Assembly (NCBI RefSeq): GCF_000149955.1
Contig: NC_030986.1
Coordinates: forward strand, 1,867,886 to 1,931,885
Length of the DNA stretch: 64,000 nucleotides
Source: Fusarium oxysporum f. sp. lycopersici 4287
Lineage: Eukaryota > Ascomycota > Sordariomycetes > Hypocreales > Nectriaceae
Direction: 5' to 3'
The notes under the pieces: model-generated
What the model saw: the letters and a program-made list of their open reading frames with translations, nothing else
What the model was told of the DNA's origin: nothing
Database searches by the model: none
In this document: positions 34,433-46,852 of the stretch, piece after piece
Position numbering within the stretch: position 1 is the first letter of the stretch
Layout of the letters: every line of letters begins with the position of its first letter
Program-made: the position numbers and the translations under genes

Positions 34433-35585
34433 GTTATTCGACGGACAGGTGTGAACTTGTTCGCTGTGAGGTCCAATGCTCACTCAATTGGCAGCAGCTA
34501 TGTTGCCGCTCAACATATGCGACAGCTTGAGCACCTGGATTAAGTGGATTAAGTGGCTTATAGTTACAGTTAGTGGAGGTTGGAATGTCTTTGAAGCTTG
34601 GTGCTGGATGGTGTTTACTGGTGATTGGAGTGCTAACATCAAAGAGCATCCCGTCAAGGTTAGTGCGGGTCACACCAGCCACAGGCCTAAAGGAGCGTGT
34701 CTCTGACCCTTTGCTGGGCCTGACGCGACCCGACAGTGAGAGCCGAGTCCAGGCTAGTGCATTAAAAACCATGTTTATGGATGCCGTCTCCAACGGCAAC
34801 CGTTTCGACATTAATCATGTTCTGCGTAAACATCCAGCTCTATCGGTCCGTACCTAGGCAGGCAGCCGATAGCACGCGAATTTACCCACTGTAACCATCC
34901 AAGGCCCTGCCCACAATCATCCACAGTGGTCCAAGTATTCGTGAAATGTAAAACTTCATTCCTGCCTCCCTGGGCTCTTTCCGTAATCCGGTCATGGTAT
35001 ATGTACAATTTTCTATCACAAGCCCTTTTCACGACGGTAGCCGAGATGCACAAGAGCCGTATCGAGTTCTCTTACTCCAGTCATTGAGAAACATCGCCAG
35101 ACCGCCAGATGTCAAGCTCAGCTTGCACCCGCTACCCCATGGCCCGTGTCGTACAGCTTCCATTACTCCCCGTCCAGTGCCCCGTGAATAGGCCGTCTGC
35201 ACAGCCAACTCCAACCAGCCGAACCAAGCCCTTAACTTCCTTCGCCAGTGACTCCATGCGCCATGTATGAAGACGAAAAGCATGCTTCGGGAAATGTGCA
35301 AAAACCAGACAATCGCAAACAAAAAATTGCAGATGCTGTCCGTAATTTCAGACAGTGAGAATATGAATCCAGACCAATACGGCAAGTGCTTTTCATAGCA
35401 TACTCGCTCGAGTATCGACAGTGGAATGTGTGGTATCATGATGGCCCAGAAGGCTTACCAAAGGGCGTCGGTGATCTATTAACGTCGTGAGGCGGCGGTG
35501 TAGCTGAATCCAACCGCTAGCCGAGTATCCTGTTCTTCAGAATATCGAATAAGATGTGCCATAAAAAGTGGTGGCTTGAAAGTGC
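34433..35585. other. Intergenic region between THO gene and cyclin gene
   Basis: THO gene promoter next to 34432 and cyclin 3' region next to 35586. A 136-codon frame at 35029-35439 (-) has a hydrophobic start but no recognisable family. Confidence 0.5.
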
Positions 35586-37194
35586 CTATGATAGCTCATC
35601 AAGGCTCAGATGAACGTCGGTGATGCCAAATAGAACAGCATTCTTCTTCGCCCATTGGCGGGCAAGGATCGAAGCTTTGTCATTTGTCAGCTGGCTATTC
35701 ATGGCGCGCTAGGAGAGACACATACCCTTCAAGAACTTCTTGCTAGCATACTTCTTGAAAAATGCTTCATGAGTGACAGGGCGAGCGAGGTAGTCAACCA
35801 TGAGGTGAACGACAGGCTCGATCTCGTCCTCAGTGTAACCAGCGTAGTAAGAAAGAGTCTCATCCTGTAGATCGATTAGTAGTTGCCACATCAAGAATGT
35901 GGATTTCACGTACCCATTCGCCACGGTCAAGCATCAGTCGCGCTAAATACATGGCACCGGCGGCAATGTGACTAGGTCGGTAGGCCATGAATCGATGATC
36001 CAGCAGGCCAATCTCCATCAGGTACTTTCCAATGGTTCGAGACTGGATATCGTAATTGTCTGCCTTGGAGACACGGCGGAGGAAGTTCATAGGGTTGGGG
36101 TAGCTGAGATCATAGTTGAGAGTGCTCAGAATAAATCGCTCAGCACTCAGAATCTCGGCCTCAGTAAAGCCATCGTCGGCAATGCGCTTGAAGTTCTCGA
36201 CGTGAGGAGAGAGGACCTCTTCGTACTTAGAAGCGATAAACATGGCAGTGATTCCCACAAGTTGGAGACGGTCAAGCTGGACAACCTTTTCGGATAGGAA
36301 GCGATCAATGAGATTGACGGCGAGGAAGAGGGTTTCGGGGAGTAGATGGAAACGGGTATGGACCTCAACGAGCCAGTCGACCAAGATACCACGCGTCTTC
36401 CATTCGAGCTCGTCCTGATGAGACATATATTGAGGATTGGGAATCGACTTGCACTCAAGATCGCGCAAGTACTCAAAGATCTCATTGGCATACTCGGCAA
36501 CCATAAGAGGATCTTCTAGATCCTCGCTGTCCAAGTCCTTGACGCCAGGAGGGTACTCGAAAGGTGCATCTTGTACCTCAGCCTTGTCCAGAGAGACCTC
36601 AGGCTTCTCGACTTCAACCTCGACTGGTGTCTCTGATCGTTCACGCTCCTCAGGAATAAGATGCTGCTTTTTGGAAGGATGCTCATTTTCGTTGACGGGA
36701 GCTTTTATCTTGGTGTTGGCGGTATCTGTTACAACCTTTCTCTTGTTTATGGTACCGGAACCGGACTGAGTCTTGGAGTTGGTAGGCTTCGAGCCGAGAG
36801 CAGTTCTTGTGGTAGGACGCGCGGTCTTCTTCTCAATACCGGTGGGCTGAGCAGCCTTGGAGACCAATCCCTTGGCCTTCTTTCCAGCAACACCATCGAC
36901 CTTTCCTACATTACTGACATCGCCCAATGCAGCGCGTTTCCGCGTGTTACTGGCGGCGGTACCGTTGACTGTGGACTTCTTTGTTTGCAGGGCAGCCTTA
37001 GCAGGCATTGATAGCTCATCAACCTTGAGAGCGGCAGCTTGGGCTCTTGTAAGACGCGTCGTGCTGCTGTTCTCGTCGTTCTCGTTGCCGGCGAGGCGCG
37101 TACGAGTGGCCCGAGCCTGCTACTCAAGTTAGAATGGCTGATCAGGGGAGGAACCCAAGCCTCTCGGTCGCGTCTGAGCACTTACTGGAGGCAT
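35586..37194 (-). CDS. G2/mitotic B-type cyclin, four exons
   Basis: Exons 37194-37186, 37119-35914, 35864-35726 and 35674-35586 join to 480 residues. The first coding exon is only 9 nt (Met-Pro-Pro), followed by a 66-bp intron with donor GTAAGT and branch CTAAC. An N-terminal destruction box R-A-A-L-G-D-V-S-N lies at about 65-73 and implies APC/C-driven proteolysis. A long Lys/Thr/Ser-rich region follows. The first cyclin fold starts near residue 206, with W-K-T-R-G-I-L-V-D-W-L-V-E-V-H and F-I-A-S-K-Y-E-E. The second runs to the end, with F-M-A-Y-R-P-S-H-I-A-A-G-A-M-Y. The last exon restores A-R-Q-W-A-K-K after the final intron. It is expected to activate the mitotic CDK (NimX/Cdc28) in the nucleus, like Aspergillus NimE. 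Confidence 0.94.
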
Positions 37195-38714
37195 CTTGGC
37201 TATCTAATTGTTGATCGGTGTAATATTTACAAGGGGGTAGTGCTGGAACAGTTCAGTTAGTCAACGCGTCGAATGAGAAACATGAAAAGAAAAGATGGCT
37301 GAGATCACGAAAGGATATAGACAAACAGCATTCGAGTTGCTGAGACAGTCAAATCAGAATAGGAATTCGGCTACCAACCTTTGGGTCAAGCCTGGTGAAA
37401 ACACCGTGAAAGGAATGTTGTGAGTCGTGATAGATGGAGCGATGACTGATGCTGTATGTTAGTCGAGGGTGACCCAGCCCGAAATAGAAGGTTGTTGGCG
37501 AAGGAAGTAAACAAGAGGTAAAAGGACAGGAGCAATGGGCAACTTTGGGCGGAGACGATGTTTATGTTCAAGAACGGTTGTGGTTGTGAGGACGATAGAA
37601 GTGTTTTGACGAGCGGGTAAGGAAGATGAGTTGTGGAGATCCACCAAAGTGGGTACGTACCCGTACGCGGCTAGACAAGTCGCGTTGCTCTTCGTTGCTC
37701 TAGGTACGTCAGGCTTCCAAGCGTGATGTCCCACTCGAAAGAAAAGGATTGGAGCTCGTTAGGAGCAGGGGTGATGCAATAGCTTGGCTATTTTTCGAGG
37801 ACGTATAGAAACGCGCGAAAAATTGAATACTGCGGCGTGAGGTGCAGTAGGTGCGGAAAAAAGTCGAGTAGGGCTGGACAATCCAGCAGAGATGCTTGAT
37901 ATCAGACGGATGATAATGAGAATGGTAGGATGAAGGAAAATCCTGAACAAATGGCAATATCCCGATGGTCGAACAAGGATGAACGTAAAAGAGACGGTAG
38001 AGACGAGAGGGCACAGTTACAAACTTGAATATCAAAAGAAGAGAGAGCCAGGTCAAGGTAAACGGACGACGGTGGATGGGTCTTGACATTTAGTATGGAG
38101 GGGCGGGATGGATGAGATCAGTACAAAACGCGCCTGCATCCAGGTCAAGTCGCGAAAGCTGCTGGCAACCTGGAACCTTGGAAAAGCTACGTACTACTTC
38201 CGGCTCAAGACTGTGTTTCTGTGGGACTGGCGCCCTAGCAACCGCCGGCCAACCGCCTTCGAGTTCAACCTCATTGGCCCAACCTCGTCGCGGGTTGAGG
38301 TTGTTCACGAAGCACGAGCCATGTGGGAGCTACGTGAGGGCGTTTGTGGCGGCTGCATGTGGCGGTGCAGTTTTGTCATGTGGCTCAGATATTGTCCCTC
38401 CGGCACAAAGTTGTTCATCATCCGATGAAATTTGAACATCTCGAACGACACCAACAGCACAATTGGCGATAGTAGGCTTCTTTTTTGACGGTCCTGGATT
38501 CCCCAATTCGTCTCTTGCTACTAGCTAGAGATCGTTTGAGCTACCAGGAAGCATTTAATATTGATAGCCCGCCCGATCTGCCCTCTAGCGACCGTCGTTG
38601 GGGAAAGTCATTGCCTTCCCCTCTGAGTTAATATCAAACCATACAACTACACGAACCGACTCCGATGAAGACCAACTGCTAGTATTCCAATACTTGAAAC
38701 ACCCGAGACCGACA
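37195..38714. promoter_or_regulatory. Divergent promoter region of cyclin B and uL2m
   Basis: 1.5 kb between the cyclin start (-) and the uL2m start (+). Near the cyclin the minus strand is CT-rich, which fits a long 5' leader; small open frames there would be uORFs. I see no other gene. Confidence 0.5.
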
Positions 38715-39952
38715 ATGCTTCAGTCCGGCCTTCAATTTGCTGCTGCGCGGCAGAGCGCTTTGCGCATGGCTCTGAACCGATCGCTGCCTCGAACATATGC
38801 AACTATCAGACGTTCTAACGAGACCACCGCCAGCCCGAAAGAACTCGCTGAGAACCCCGAGAGTCAATCTGCTATCTTGCGAGTCTATAAGCCCTCGAAC
38901 GCCTGGCGGGGAGACATCTCAGCCGACCTAATCAACGATCATCTCTGGGAAAGGACGACCCTTTCTTTCCCTTAACAATTCCCTAAGAGGGGCGCAGGCA
39001 AAAGGGTGGCCGAAAATGTGTCTGGGTTAGAATCACCGTGCGACACCGAGGTGGTGGTGCAAAGAGAAGAATAAGAACGGTTGACTTCCTCCGCAACCGA
39101 CCAGGACCTCACCTGGTGGAACGCATTGAATACGACCCAGGACGGAGTGCGCACATTGCTCTCGTCACTGAGAAGGCTACCGGACGTCACACTTATATTC
39201 TTGCCGCTGATGGTTTGAGGTCTGGGGATATTGTCCACAGCTACCGTGCCGGTATTCCTCAAGATCTACTTGACAGCATGGGCGGTATTATCGATCCCGG
39301 TATTCTAGCTGCGAAGACTGCCTTCCGTGGTAATTGTCTACCTATGCACATGATTCCTGTTGGTACTACAGTATTTGCTGTGGGATCCGCAGCTAGACGT
39401 GGCGCCGTATTTTGTCGTAGTGCTGGCACCTCAGCTGTGGTTGTCAACAAGAACGAGGAGACGAAAGACGACGGTACTAGGGTCATGACCGGCAAGTACG
39501 TTGAGGTTAGACTCCAGAGCGGTGAAGTTCGACGAGTGAGCAAGGACGCTTGTGCGACCATCGGCGTTGCTAGCAACATTCACCACCACTATCGCCAGCT
39601 GGGCAAGGCTGGACGAAGCCGGTGGCTCAACATTCGACCTACCGTCCGTGGTGTTGCCATGAACAAGGGTAAGGAACATAGGCGCATCTTAGCAGGACTG
39701 CTGCTGACATGAATTACACAGTCGACCATCCTCACGGTGGTGGTAGAGGTAAATCGAAGGGTAATCGTCACCCTGTCTCTCCTTGGGGTGTTCCCGTAAG
39801 ACTACCTAATAGCCTCGCAACATATGAAGCAATGCTAACACCGTCTTCAGACCAAGAGTGGTTACAAGACCCGACGTAAGCACAACAGAAACAAGTGGGT
39901 TGTGGTACCTCGACCTCGAAACAACGGAAAGCGCCGAGACAAGGCCAATTAA
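38715..39952 (+). CDS. Mitochondrial ribosomal protein uL2m (Rml2-type); reading frame broken by a run of single-base insertions
   Basis: Start 38715; later introns 39669-39721 and 39796-39850; stop 39950-39952. It is a core protein of the mitochondrial large ribosomal subunit near the peptidyl-transferase centre. The N-terminus (about 1-40) is Arg/Ser/Ala-rich, a likely mitochondrial presequence. Clean homology resumes at about 39030 with [14 protein letters not shown]. It continues through S-G-T-S-A-V-V-V and V-R-G-V-A-M-N across intron 1 to [11 protein letters not shown] and a basic C-terminus. Between about 38890 and 39030 the expected protein (N-D-H-L-W-K-G-R-P, K-R-G-A-G-K-G-G-R-N-V-S-G) is found only by hopping between frames. 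This implies about ten extra single bases, mostly beside homopolymers. The two ends differ in frame by +2, which agrees. Consensus error is likelier than a pseudogene because both flanks are conserved. Confidence 0.85.
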
Positions 39953-42596
39953 GGGAAAGGAGTGACGAGTTGATGCGTTGGATGAAAAGCACATGCCAGG
40001 CCGAGAAAGAACTCGGTCATCAGTGCATTGTATATTATGACGCTGCATTGTATCATATGTGACATTATAGATAAGGGCCCAATTGGCGTCTTAATCAAAG
40101 AACCACGTAGGAACATATATATTCCATCATTTGATGTTTGGCAATTTGACATTACACGTGGAATTGTTACAGGCTAGTTTCATGCATACGTCAGTACAGC
40201 CTTTTATCATAGATATCCCCAGAACCGGGCCGTAAACCGCTGGCGGTGGTGAAGCCTGGGTGACAAGTTCATGCAAGAACCTCAAGATAGACAGTCAAAC
40301 GTCCTCCCCCTGTAAACGATCTGATCCTATTCAAAGCAGCCGATATAGCAGGACCTATCAAACAATGAGTGTGCTATTGCAATCTCTGACCAGACAAAGG
40401 CCTTTCGAGTTTCAACAAGGGTATAGTGTTTCACCGACTCCCAGCAGTCTCAACTCTCAAGGCGCAAGGGTCCTTTGGCTGCAACCGAAAAAAAAGGGTT
40501 CAGGCTGAGTGAGTGGAGATAGCTAGTACTGAGCCGAACGCAATTGTTTGGTAGTCGATGGGACAGAACTTCCCGGCCCGAGACTAAATGTCGACTTAGG
40601 GTTGATTGCTGCATGTCGCGATATGCTGTATATCATCTGCTCTACTCTTCAGCTTGCACGCCCAAGATTCCGAATAGCCGTTTTGTTTACGGAAGAGCCA
40701 ATGAGTTCGTCTAGTGCCTATGCGGAGAATCGATTAAATGCCGTTTTTTGGACGAGCTGTCCGTACAAGGGCAAGCCCACATGGCTAGGTACTTTGCACA
40801 GCCTCACAAAGCCACGAAACGTAATCAGAGTCTTTTACTGCCAAGAGCTAAAGCTCGTTGACAGGTTCAACACTACTAAATTATAATGAACTACCAAACC
40901 GAATGGAGGCTTTAAATTGAGCAGCGGCTTGTAGAGCCAACAATTGTTCATCAATCTTTCTGCCTTGCTTTCTGTTCTCGCTTCACTGATGAAGACTGGC
41001 TCTATCATTGACGTCGCAGGCGGGTAACAGAATTAAGGTTATTTCTCATCCGCGAAACCTAATTGGATGGGAAGGTTCGGGAAGAGATGAACGCAGATCA
41101 TGGCAAGGCCTGGTAAGCCAGGTCATGGAGTTATGACTTTCAGGGAAACAAGACCGTAAAAAGGAGCAGGACGGGATGACTGACTAGGATATTCCGTGTG
41201 CTAGGGATTGGTTAGCACGTACGGAGTACCTACATGCATTCCAAAAATGCCCGATGGGGCTAAGGGGGTGACGATTGTCCGATGGTATTGAAGTGTTAAT
41301 GGACCATCGTGACGAAGGCATGGCTAATGAGACACCGAGCACAGTGGCAGCTGTTAGCACCAGACGAAGCGCCTGTTCCTTTGCTCTGTCCTCACTTAAG
41401 AATCCATATCATCAACCTACCTGAATGAAGGGAGACAAAGGCCGGCTTGAAGATTTTACTTGAACCACATGATGGTATTCAGCTTTCACTGAATGCCAGA
41501 TCTGACATGATATTGTACAGGCAGGTACCAAAACACTGCGAGCTAAAATAAAACAAAAGTTATCCCGTCCTCGGGCCCCTCGTGCCCCGATGTCAGTTGA
41601 AAAATAGCAATCGATGCGCGTACAGGCCCCCGAGAGAAATGGATCATAAGCGGGACCACGCGAGCATTTCCCCAATGAGGCTCCATTCACGCCACTGGTG
41701 CTACAGGGGATTCGTCATAGCCTCGCTCTAGCGGCAGCTGTACTTCAGGAAAACAGGCGCGCGCATGGTCAAACACCATCAAAGAGTCTCAAAGTGAAGA
41801 TCTTTCATGATTTAAGCTAGTATCGGGAGGTTCTGTAGAAAACAAGCCTTGTAGCACTTGCCTCTGAGCGGTACATGATCCCCAAAGAAGATCCCCGGCC
41901 CCCCAATTCAAAGACAATTCTCCTAACAATTCTGTAGTGTTGGCCCCCTGCCCAGACTCCAGCTGGTAGGGCCCAAGGCTAGGAGTGCCGCTGTACACGT
42001 AACCTCCAATTACCGAAGCCGTCAGCCCCATTCATTTCTTACATCAGTTTCCAAAGGACCATTTTCTGATAAAATCGTCCGCAGATCAATCCAACGCTGC
42101 CAGTCCAAACAAACAGGAGAAAAGCTCGCTTCCATTTGACATCGATATCAAGCACAAGATTAACGATTAACGAAGATATAAGAGTGACGGGCGAGTGAGA
42201 TTGCTTTGACAACTGAAAACATCCTTTGGTGCTTCATACCCCAGACTTCATCCCAATACCCATAACCATTATCCCTTCATTTCTTTGCCCAAGTCATTGA
42301 GAACCCCAGACTTATTGTCGCATGCCAAAACTGCTGCTCCTCCTAAGCCCACCTCCTTAGGACTAGCCGCTTGGCCGCTCTTCTCGTTCTCTTCCATACA
42401 CACACCTCTCTCTGCAAACCCACACGCCCTCCCCAGACCCAACGCAGACGGAGCCGGAAACCCTCTGGCTCTCAAGTGCACGCAGAAGCGGGAAACGGGG
42501 GCTCAATTGACTGTGTGACGACAAGCCCCAAACCTCAAATAAACCTCCTCCCCCCGATTCGGCACTCGATCTTCTCCTCCTCTCTCTTGATAGAAT
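39953..42596. other. Intergenic region and promoter of the PAP2 gene
   Basis: About 2.6 kb with only short, unremarkable open frames on both strands. The part next to 42597 is C-rich and pyrimidine-rich, typical of a promoter/leader. Confidence 0.5.
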
Positions 42597-44254
42597 ATGC
42601 ATTCCTACTACAAGATGGGCGACTCGGGTTTAGGAACATTATCTGGTGGTTTGCGAGGCCGTCGCTTCCCCATTCGACTGATCTTGTCCTACCTCTTNNN
42701 NNNNNNNNNNNNNNNNNNNNNNNNNNNNNNNNNNNNNNNNNNNNNNNNNNNNNNNNNNNNNNNNNNNNNNNNNNNNNNNNNNNNNNNNNNNNNNNNNNNN
42801 NNNNNNNNNNNNNNNNNNNNNNNNNNNNNNNNNNNNNNNNNNNNNNNNNNNNNNNNNNNNNNNNNNNNNNNNNNNNNNNNNNNNNNNNNNNNNNNNNNNN
42901 NNNNNNNNNNNNNNNNNNNNNNNNNNNNNNNNNNNNNNNNNNNNNNNNNNNNNNNNNNNNNNNNNNNNNNNNNNNNNNNNNNNNNNNNNNNNNNNNNNNN
43001 NNNNNNNNNNNNNNNNNNNNNNNNNNNNNNNNNNNNNNNNNNNNNNNNNNNNNNNNNNNNNNNNNNNNNNNNNNNNNNNNNNNNNNNNNNNNNNNNNNNN
43101 NNNNNNNNNNNNNNNNNNNNNNNNNNNNNNNNNNNNNNNNNNNNNNNNNNNNNNNNNNNNNNNNNNNNNNNNNNNNNNNNNNNNNNNNNNNNNNNNNNNN
43201 NNNNNNNNNNNNNNNNNNNNNNNNNNNNNNNNNNNNNNNNNNNNNNNNNNNNNNNNNNNNNNNNNNNNNNNNNNNNNNNNNNNNNNNNNNNNNNNNNNNN
43301 NNNNNNNNNNNNNNNNNNNNNNNNNNNNNNNNNAACATCGACAAATATGTCGTTGGTGGTTTCAAGTGGCAGAGCATGACAGGACAGCTTGTCTCGGCCG
43401 ATATCTGCCAACAGACGGATAAGTACAAGATTGACGACGGTTTCCGCTCATACCCTAGCGGCCACTCGTCGTCTGCCGCTGGTGGCCTCATTTACGCCTC
43501 GCTCTTCATGGCCAGCAAGTTCGCAGTTACTATTCCCTTCGTGATGCCCTCCGCTGCTGCCGTGGCAGGAGCAGCCAGCCATGCGGCGTTCCCCTCTCGA
43601 ATCCACACCGGCTCTGTCGTCGATCCTTACGAGCCCTCTCGCGCCCGCGGCCCAGATGGATCATTTTCTTCTGTTCCTACAAAGGAACGCGCAGGACAAG
43701 ATAATGCCAAGGTCCAATCTCTGCGTCGCCAAGCTGCTGCGCCCCCGATTTACCTCCTTGCTCTAGGCCTTCTCCCCTTTGGTGTCTCAATCTTCATTGC
43801 TGGTTCGCGCTGGCACGACCGTCGCCACCACGGTTTTGATATTCTCTTCGGCTACTTGATGGGTCTGGTTGCCTCCATTTTTGCGTTCCGATATTATCAT
43901 TTGCCTATTCGTGCTGGTGCAGGCTGGGCATGGGGTCCTCGAAGCGATGAACGTGCGTTCTGGGCAGGCGTTGGACGACAAGGCTATGCTGGTACAGACG
44001 AGGAGCTCGGCGTATATTCTCCTCAACGCGACGTGGGCCATTCTGGAGATACATCATACCCACCCATGACATCTGCCCTCGCTCAACGGAATGTTCGCCA
44101 GAATACAGACCAAGAGCCTAGGCCCAGCCAAAACTTCCAAGACGTGGAGCTACAGAGGATGGATGATTCTGATCGACTAGAAAACAGGTTCCCTGATGAG
44201 CGGTTCACTGAAAACCGGTACGGTGACGCCCATCATGCTGAGAACCGTGTCTAG
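42597..44254 (+). CDS. PAP2-family lipid phosphate phosphatase (Dpp1-like), interrupted by an assembly gap
   Basis: The visible parts are the N-terminus (42597 to about 42697) and the C-terminal exon (43334-44254), with 636 N between. The two parts are in different frames, so at least one intron must lie in the gap. The start may be 42597 or the in-frame ATG at 42615. The C-terminal exon carries PAP2 motif 2 (S-Y-P-S-G-H-S-S-S) and motif 3 (S-R-W-H-D-R-R-H-H-G-F-D, i.e. SR-x5-H-x3-D), with their catalytic His and Asp residues, between hydrophobic helices. Motif 1 should be in the gap. A roughly 60-residue Ser/Pro/Arg insert lies between two membrane segments, and the tail is polar. By family it dephosphorylates diacylglycerol pyrophosphate or phosphatidate in vacuolar or other membranes. 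The exact substrate is not determinable. Confidence 0.85.
42698..43333. other. Assembly gap (N run, 636 bp) inside the PAP2 gene
   Basis: Unbroken N. It hides the middle of the lipid phosphatase, including its first catalytic motif and at least one intron. Confidence 0.99.
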
Positions 44255-45010
44255 AACCGCGGAATATCGCAGTCTAAGCAAGGTGTTTCTTCACAGCAAG
44301 ACATGCAGTGATGGTATGAGTATGTATATGTAATTCAGATGGATGGTATATTCAGGTTCCAGGGAGAAGGTGACCCCTATGAATATCGGTCAGCATTGAA
44401 TTTTTGTTTGTAGTGAATGGAAAGCGAACAGCTTGCGGGCAGATAGACCACTTGATTTTTTGACACGACATGACACGAACAAGGAAATGACCGATTGATA
44501 CCAACCTCAGCCAACGTGACTATCAGTGAGACATTAAAATAATTGCTTGCCATTTCAGAGCAAGGGTTTATACCCGGCGGGCGATCAGTAAGATTCATGA
44601 CCAAATGCATTAACAGGAAGGGAAAAAAAAAGACGCTTCTTATTGAACAGCTGTAATTCAAGAGAAAACCATTTCACACTCCTTCGTTGTTTATACCAGC
44701 CCAATCCAGTCCGTATGACTTGCCGCCAAACGCCAATCCAGAACCCGACCAACAGCCTCAGAAACAATAGAACTGCTCTTGTTGCCTTCGAGAGACGGCG
44801 AATGCCTGTGCAGAAGCAGATTCGTGTCCATTCAACAACCCCAAATAAGTGCTAGAATACGAGGAATGTTTTCAGGGGAGTTTCGTTCATGTCCATCGTT
44901 CATGTCCATTTGCGTTCATGTGGATCGTCTTTGGTGCCAGTCGGTATGACTCTGATTCTATCACCAGTACCTATCCTAGCGCTCTCCTCAGGGTATGAGA
45001 CCAGAGCCCC
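44255..45010. other. Intergenic region between convergent genes
   Basis: The 3' regions of the PAP2 gene (+) and the CK2 beta gene (-) meet here. A short direct repeat, GTTCATGTCCATCGTTCATGTCCAT, occurs near 44886-44910. No gene is seen. Confidence 0.55.
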
Positions 45011-46004
45011 CTAAAGGCCTTCCACAACAGCCATACGACCATCTATACCTTCGAATTCAAGCTCCTCGTCGTCTTCTTCTTCGTCCTCCATTTCATCACG
45101 GAAGCCAGTGTCGATCTCAAGCTTGCGAAGCCGACGGCGCATTTCGTCGCGCTTGGCGCTCTGCCAGCGAATCAAAGCGGCCGAAGCATGCACTTTGAAT
45201 CCGTACACGCGAGGGACGTAGCGTTCTACGCTCTTGGTTGGGATGAGGGCGGGATACACCTGGAAAAGGATGTTGTGGAAAGATGTGCCGAAGTAGGCGC
45301 CGTCAATAGCAGCGTGTCGTGAGGACTTGGGGTTGTAGATATCCTCGCAGCGAGCGCAGTAGAGCTTAACAGGTTTCATGTTGGGCACATCAGAGAGGCC
45401 CATTGGGAGGAGGGGGTGAGAGTGGCACATGACACGAGGGCATTTCCCAAACTCAGCCTTCTTATACTTGTCAAGCTTTTTTGTATGTCAGCAAAGTGGT
45501 ACCTGATATCTAGCCAAGATGCACGCACCATTTTTGTTAGGCCTCTTGTTGTAACGATATAGCGGGCGTGCACAAGACCATAAAGGTGCCTCGCAGACTT
45601 CTCGATGGCCTCGCGCATCTCATCGTCGCACTCGAGATCAAAGACATCGGTGACGAGATCCAGCGCATACTGATAGTACTGGACTTCAGTGTTAAGGCCT
45701 GTCAAGTTGAACCTATCCGTAAGGTAGTCCTCGTCGATTTCGCAAAAGTACTCGTTACCCCTCGATGAGATGAACTGCAAAGATCCGTGATTAGCCTATG
45801 AAATTCCAAGATGATAATAAGAGAACCCCCGTGACCCCACGCCTCTGTATGGCCGTTATCCGTTCAACAACAATATGGCGATGGCGGACAGCGATGACAA
45901 GAGCGCGTTGTCTCCACGGTTCGACAGTTGCTGGAGGCACTCACCCAGTCTCGCCAATAACTTGTATAGTCGCTATCCGACTCGCTCACGTAGTCATCCA
46001 TCAT
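45011..46004 (-). CDS. Casein kinase II regulatory (beta) subunit, three exons
   Basis: Exons 46004-45945, 45774-45529 and 45475-45011 join to 256 residues. It is the regulatory dimer of the CK2 tetramer. The first exon encodes only 20 residues, with S-E-S-D-S-D-Y resembling the acidic, Ser-rich CK2 beta N-terminus, and ends Trp-Arg-Asp-Trp. Exon 2 continues F-I-S-S-R-G-N-E-Y-F-C-E-I-D-E-D-Y, the family hallmark, and the acidic loop around D-L-E-C-D-D-E. Exon 3 holds the zinc-binding cysteines (C-P-R-V-M-C and C-A-R-C) that make the dimer interface, then the G-T-S-F domain. The C-terminus is extended by a strongly acidic Glu/Asp run. Two adjacent ATG codons (46004, 46001) could start it. Intron 1 is 170 bp. 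Confidence 0.95.
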
Positions 46005-46852
46005 GCTGGGCGCAAAAGAAATATAGAGAAGCTATTGACGAAGGTAGCTCAACAACGAGCGACCATGTCCCAGCTTTGTGAAGTCGCTGGCTTGGTTGTT
46101 GACAGGTGCGCAGTGGGTAATATTAGTGTGCGTTGGAGAATGTATTATCGTCGAGATCGTATCGTTATGGTATCGTAAATATCGTGTTTCGTTAAACCCT
46201 GACCTGGTCGTTGGTAGTCTATGCTTTGGTCTGGTTTACTCTGGTTTGGGCCTCTTGATGGTGGGGTTGCAAAAGCCGCCTCTGCATCCCGACTCTGCGT
46301 CCCCGTCTGCGGTCGAGCAGGAATGGGATGGGCCACCAGACGATAGGGTAACGTGACCTGGCGGGGTACATGTCCCGAATTTGAGCCTCATCTAAACACC
46401 ATAGAAACATCACGACTTGATGATGCGTCGAAATAAGCCTAGTTGGCTTTAAATCGATAGTCGCTTGACAATTAACATGACATCGGTATGTACCACGAAC
46501 AAAATAGTTCGACTGCAGCATCGTGTCTTCTACCTGGCTTGTAAATACCATTTGATATTATTATACAAAGCACAACACGAGGGACCAGTTGCTTTAACTT
46601 TGGCAGAAATTCTATTCCCCCTCCCCCCAAATAATCACAACCCCTTCGCCTGAGCCATCATCTATCGATTATTCTCCATTCGTTTAGCATCACTCACTTC
46701 AGTCAACTAGCCGTAATGATTATGACCTCTTCCAAGACAATAAGGCAATGGTACTCCTATTACCATATGCCCACCATTCCCAATCTTAAACTCCAGTGGC
46801 TGTCAAAAGATAATCCCAACATGAACAGTCGATCCAAAACCTTTTTAACTCT
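46005..46852. other. Intergenic region between CK2 beta and RIC1
   Basis: It contains the CK2 beta promoter and the RIC1 3' region. No credible reading frame. Confidence 0.55.

Noticed and set aside
35029..35439. 136-codon minus-strand frame with hydrophobic start between THO3 and cyclin B
   Set aside because: No family resemblance, no supporting splice or promoter context, and it lies where the cyclin 3' region is expected. Possible but unsupported.
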